Origin: JAIBBG01 sp043748015
Lineage (GTDB): Bacteria > Bacteroidota > Bacteroidia > Flavobacteriales_D > Sanyastnellaceae
Assembly: GCA_043748015.1 (NCBI GenBank)
Contig: JAYTOA010000169.1
Span: 1 to 64,000, forward strand
DNA: 64,000 bases
Direction: 5' to 3'
The notes beneath the pieces were generated by a model. It did no database searches, was not told the DNA's origin, and worked only from the letters and a program-made list of their open reading frames with translations. Below are positions 61,301 through 64,000 of this stretch, piece by piece. The translations under genes were made by a program, and so were the position numbers. Positions within the stretch are counted from its first letter, which is position 1. Every line of letters begins with the position of its first letter.

Positions 61301-64000
61301 CGCACCTGTTGTATTGACGAAAGTGTGCATATGTTGCCCTGATGCGTCCGTTGAATTCGTTCCATCACCATAGCTCCAGTTGTTAACGTCAGCATTTACA
61401 GATGTGTTTGTGAAATTCACATTCAGTGGCGAACATCCCGCGAATACATCAGGTGAAAATGATGACGTTACAGCATGATTAACCGTAACATCATGTATAA
61501 TTGTATCGGTGCATCCAAAAGACGAGGTAGCAATCAACATTACATCAAAAGTGATCGGGTCACCGGTGGTGTTATCATAAAATGCGGTTGGATTGGTCAT
61601 CACTGAAACTGTTCCATTTCCAAAATCCCACTGAAAAGACTGCGCATTCACACTTGCATTACTGAATGCTACATTTGCGGGAGAACAGAATGAAGCCGGG
61701 TCGTTGAACTCTGCTGTTACATCTGGATAAATAGTCAACGTAGAAGTAAACTGACTTGAACATCCTTCATCAGAAGAAGTAGTGAGTACGATGTTGAATT
61801 GCTGAGCTGCGTTTGTTGTGTTGGTGTAAATGTGTTGATGTAATGTATCAGCATTTGTCGAACTCGATCCGTCGCCATAATTCCAACTGATGTTATCTGC
61901 GTTGATTGAAGTGTTCGTGATCGTAATGGCCACAGGTGCGCATCCCGCAGGTGAATCAAGAATGAATCCCGCAACCGGCGTTGGATTCACTGTAACGTCA
62001 TGATGCGCTGTATCGCTACATCCGTAAACAGAAGTTCCAACAAGAGATATGTCATAGACAATTACATCTCCTGAATTATTCGAATAAAAAGATGTTGGGT
62101 TTTGTGAAACGGATTGCAATCCATTCCCGAAATCCCATTGATAAGAAACTGTATTCGTGCTTGTGTTGCTGAATGAAACAGTGATAGGTGAACAAAACAC
62201 TCCCGGCTCAACGAAGTCAACATTAATCTCCGGATAAATCTGAATATTCATCGAATATTGACTTGAACATCCGTTGGAAGTTGTAATCGATAAAGTGACT
62301 TGCCGTGTGAGAACGGTTGTTCCCGTGTTGGTAAATGTGTGTGTATGAAATGCGTTGGTTGTTGTTGACGTAGTGCCATCGCCATAATTCCACAAGTAGC
62401 TTCCGCCATTGATGGAAATATTGTTGAATGTGACATCCAGTGGTCCACAACCAGAATTCGTGTTTGCAGTGAATTGTGCAACAGGAGACGGAAATACAGT
62501 AACAGGCGAGGTGGCTGTGTCAATACATCCAAATGCAGAAATTCCGATTAACGTTACATTATAAATAACTGTCGTGTCGCTTCCATTTTGAAAAGTGTGA
62601 ATTGGGACGCCGAATGGTGAAGTGGCACCATCTCCAAAACTCCAATTGAAAATTTGTATACCACTCACAAATGGCATTGTAACAGTATGTGGCGCACAAC
62701 CTTGTGATCCCGAAATTGAAAAATCAAAATTGGCGATAGGATAAACGACGATTGGCCGAACAAGTGTGTCATTGCAACCATTGTTGTTGTATGCAATCAA
62801 TGTGACATTGAAATTTGCGAGCACACCCGTATTGTTTATGTAAGTATGCGTCGGACTTACAAGATTCGAAGTCGCGCCATCGCCAAAATTCCACAGATAA
62901 CTTGTTGCTCCCTGTGAAGTATTGTTGAATATGGCAGCGAACGGACTACATCCAGGCGTATTCGTGTTGTCAGTAAAAGAAGCGGTAGCACCGGGATAAA
63001 CAGTCACATACATTGTGTCAACCGACCCGCAACCAAAGGCATTCAATGCGCTCATGGTTATCATGTATGTGGTGTTCGTATTGCCGGTATTCAAAAATGT
63101 ATGTGAAGGTTCAAAAACTTCCGTCTCAAATCCATCACTGAATGTCCAATGATAAACTGAAGCAGAATCACTATTGTTGATGAATTGAACAACAAGAGGA
63201 GAACATCCTTGAATTACATCGGCGCTGATATTCGCATTTGGCGCAGCTTCTACAGTTACCATCATCGAATCAACTGCAGAGCAATATTGAGAATTCACAT
63301 TCAGCGTGACATTGAAATCTCCTATTGCATTGTACACATGCGATGGATTAAACTGAGTCGAAGTTGTCCCATCACCAAAATTCCAAAGACTGGAATAAAT
63401 GCTGTCGCCGGGTGTAACACTTGACAAATTATTGAAATTCGCAACGGCACCTTGACACAAATTGAACACATTGAAATCAGCAATTGGTGACGAGTGGACG
63501 CGAGCGGTTCGCGTTGCCTGAGCAGAACAGCCGTTGTTGCTGCTTACATTAAGTGTCACATTGTAATTTCCGGGTGAGTCATAATCAATAGGTGGTGGAT
63601 CTTGTCCAACGAAGCTAAAAGGCGCGACATCAAATGTCCAGTTCCAGTTTGTTACATTCGTCGTAATGGAATTGAAATCCACTGTCATCGAATCGCAACC
63701 ATTGATATTGTTTGGTGTAATGTTGACGGTAGGAGTCGGCAAGACGACGACCTGAACCCAGGCCGTATCTGAACATCCATTCGCACCGGATATTCCTACC
63801 ATACTTCCAACATTATATGTTCCTGGAGATGTAAAGACATAAGTAATATTTCCTGAGCCGGTATTCATCCATCCTGCACCAATGTCGAGATTCCATTTAT
63901 GCACATTGGCTCCTCCCGTTGCTTGTTGTAAAAAAGTAATCGGGCTTCCCAAACATACCGTGTCAGGTGTCGCTGCAATTTGAGCAACAGGTGGTGGTAC
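58394..64000 (-). CDS. Giant PKD-repeat protein with gliding-motility/type B T9SS C-terminal domain (partial)
   Basis: At least 1868 aa; it is cut by the right edge, where the frame is open (it reads PPVAQIAATPDTVCLGSP at the end), so start and signal peptide are outside the window. The visible part is about 20 PKD-like repeats with WNFGDG-type signatures. Twelve spacings alternate exactly between 84 and 85 residues. The last ~95 aa (FPNAFSPNTNGSSGGVYDP ... YQLQIFNKWGELLFES ... DGYYRDELVKQDVYVWKV) are the gliding motility-associated type B sorting domain. It is followed by a SprF-like gene. A SprB-like surface adhesin is the likely function. Confidence 0.93.
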   Translation of the reverse strand, partial: VPPPVAQIAATPDTVCLGSPITFLQQATGGANVHKWNLDIGAGWMNTGSGNITYVFTSPGTYNVGSMVGISGANGCSDTAWVQVVVLPTPTVNITPNNINGCDSMTVDFNSITTNVTNWNWTFDVAPFSFVGQDPPPIDYDSPGNYNVTLNVSSNNGCSAQATRTARVHSSPIADFNVFNLCQGAVANFNNLSSVTPGDSIYSSLWNFGDGTTSTQFNPSHVYNAIGDFNVTLNVNSQYCSAVDSMMVTVEAAPNANISADVIQGCSPLVVQFINNSDSASVYHWTFSDGFETEVFEPSHTFLNTGNTNTTYMITMSALNAFGCGSVDTMYVTVYPGATASFTDNTNTPGCSPFAAIFNNTSQGATSYLWNFGDGATSNLVSPTHTYINNTGVLANFNVTLIAYNNNGCNDTLVRPIVVYPIANFDFSISGSQGCAPHTVTMPFVSGIQIFNWSFGDGATSPFGVPIHTFQNGSDTTVIYNVTLIGISAFGCIDTATSPVTVFPSPVAQFTANTNSGCGPLDVTFNNISINGGSYLWNYGDGTTSTTTNAFHTHTFTNTGTTVLTRQVTLSITTSNGCSSQYSMNIQIYPEINVDFVEPGVFCSPITVSFSNTSTNTVSYQWDFGNGLQSVSQNPTSFYSNNSGDVIVYDISLVGTSVYGCSDTAHHDVTVNPTPVAGFILDSPAGCAPVAITITNTSINADNISWNYGDGSSSTNADTLHQHIYTNTTNAAQQFNIVLTTSSDEGCSSQFTSTLTIYPDVTAEFNDPASFCSPANVAFSNASVNAQSFQWDFGNGTVSVMTNPTAFYDNTTGDPITFDVMLIATSSFGCTDTIIHDVTVNHAVTSSFSPDVFAGCSPLNVNFTNTSVNADVNNWSYGDGTNSTDASGQHMHTFVNTTGAAQTFNVILSTLTDEGCSAISNITITVYPPAIANFGDPGIHCAPATVAFTNSSVNASTYMWEFGNGAVSAMPNPTSYFTNETGDPLVYDIMLIATSIHGCTDTAHKDLVMNPTPVAEFTPSALSGCSPLTVNFNNTSINADIVNWSYGDGTTSTEASLDHTHTYLNNSNSVMDFVVMLSTSSNEGCTSQASVTIQVYPTVQASFLDPGAHCSPVNVAFQNTSVNGVAYNWDFGNGVQAIMANPTIYFVNTSDTIQVYNVQLLVSSAYGCNVQTTMPLTIYPRPVADFTMSESAACVPSPIEFTNTSTVATIFNWNYGDGQTSQINSAQHTHNFGVPINGATTYTVSLTATTINGCVDTTSAVFSLYPAVVAAFNADTIGCSPFNAFFSNQSVGAVSYQWTFGDAQVSQQTSPSHIYTTGNNNDSDFTATLIAMNNFGCTDTASRVIQVMHTPVAIAQIDTTMGCYPTVATFYNGSIGATTYQWSYGTGQTSTNADLYHDYQYVNVTSNIYTYHISLQAYSDYGCMNSTQLTIDIAPPITASFYSVDHGCSPLPVYFDNTSTGGNNYFWNFGDGDVSSEYEPTHTFFNWGITDTIYTVMYVLYDSFGCTDTAYTNVHVYANPLAAFNATPTVQTWPNATVALENMTVGGTLSSAWNMGNAEFIYETNPAPYTYSAWGNYNIQLTVTNGSCSDTAYQLVQILPPAPHADFEGPAEGCAPLEVAFTNLSENAIASTWAFGDGGTANATDPVYTYYQPGTYSVTLTIIGPNGASDQMTHNQIIHVYPQAHAAFVVTPNNVNVPGDPVYCLNMSQFADSYQWDFGDGNTSTAPNPLYYYQAEGSYSIQLIANNTFNCPDTLTLPDVVHASASGIIDFPNAFSPNTNGSSGGVYDPRSFDNDVFFPINKGVAKYQLQIFNKWGELLFESNDVNRGWDGYYRDELVKQDVYVWKVRATFVDGQNIERSGDVTLIIK
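59587..62650 (-). repeat. 507-bp two-PKD supra-repeats (six periods)
   Basis: Trp-anchored motif positions on the plus strand (CAT of CATxxCC) at 62629, 62122, 61615, 61108, 60601, 60094 and 59587 are exactly 507 bp apart. A second set (CCATxx) at 62376, 61869, 61362, 60855, 60348 and 59841 is also exactly 507 bp apart. Each period holds two PKD domains of 84 and 85 residues. At both ends the register is lost (62877, and about 59329). Confidence 0.85.

Noticed and set aside
1..64000. tRNA, rRNA or tmRNA genes
   Set aside because: No cloverleaf with a TTCGA-type T-loop and no conserved rRNA sequence was noticed by eye; a covariance-model search would be decisive.

Overview
The window is a chromosomal segment of a Bacteroidota bacterium. 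The evidence is the type IX secretion system (T9SS): four very large secreted proteins end in type A sorting domains, one giant PKD-repeat protein ends in the gliding-motility-associated (type B) domain, and a PorP/SprF protein lies next to it. Promoters fit the Bacteroidota pattern (TTG, about 19-22 bp, TAnnTTTG), Shine-Dalgarno sites are weak or absent, and DUF4286, DUF4783 and MbnP-type proteins are present. I cannot place the genus. No rRNA, tRNA, CRISPR array, transposase or integrase was seen.

Layout. 0-4 kb: start of a kynureninase-like gene (left edge, minus), hemL, a UbiA-like membrane protein, a small secreted protein and comF. 3.7-10.9 kb: an island of two overlapping T9SS cargo genes, flanked by a truncated and an intact copy of a YkgJ-type cysteine-cluster gene in direct orientation. 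The first cargo gene has a C10 run that puts its signal peptide one base out of frame, so it looks like a phase-variable surface protein in the OFF state, or a homopolymer sequencing error. 10.4-13.8 kb: a tightly overlapping operon mbnP / diheme peroxidase / diheme peroxidase / ykgJ. 13.9-17 kb: an AddA-like helicase-nuclease; its AddB-like partner lies 36 kb away at 52.9-55.7 kb. 17-26.5 kb: two more T9SS cargo proteins around a flippase gene, with a cluster of dispersed repeats.

26.5-38.5 kb: mostly housekeeping (DUF4286, a membrane protein with a cytochrome c lipoprotein, hflX, an aminotransferase, mannose-1-phosphate guanylyltransferase, clpX, mutS) mixed with unrecognised secreted proteins. 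38.4-42.1 kb: a GT87-type mannosyltransferase-like protein and an MBOAT/SGNH-like O-acylation pair. 42.1-46.2 kb: the fatty-acid operon DUF177-rpmF-fabH-accB-accC, with a terminator after rpmF and an attenuator-like hairpin just before fabH. 46.6-49.5 kb: DUF4783, nadC, YihY and DUF2147. 49.5-53 kb: a surface-glycan group (GT2, MptE/DUF115-like protein, flippase). 55.7-57.1 kb: a small protein and murB. 57-64 kb: a second copy of the dispersed repeat, PorP/SprF, and a giant PKD protein that runs off the right edge.

The main theme is the cell surface: T9SS cargo and its outer-membrane partner, glycan flippases and glycosyltransferases, and periplasmic metal/haem proteins, set among ordinary housekeeping genes. 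The points most worth a second look are the C10 tract, the ykgJ duplication around the island, the exact 507-bp two-domain register in the giant PKD protein, the repeat family found only between convergent genes, and the hairpin in the fabH leader.
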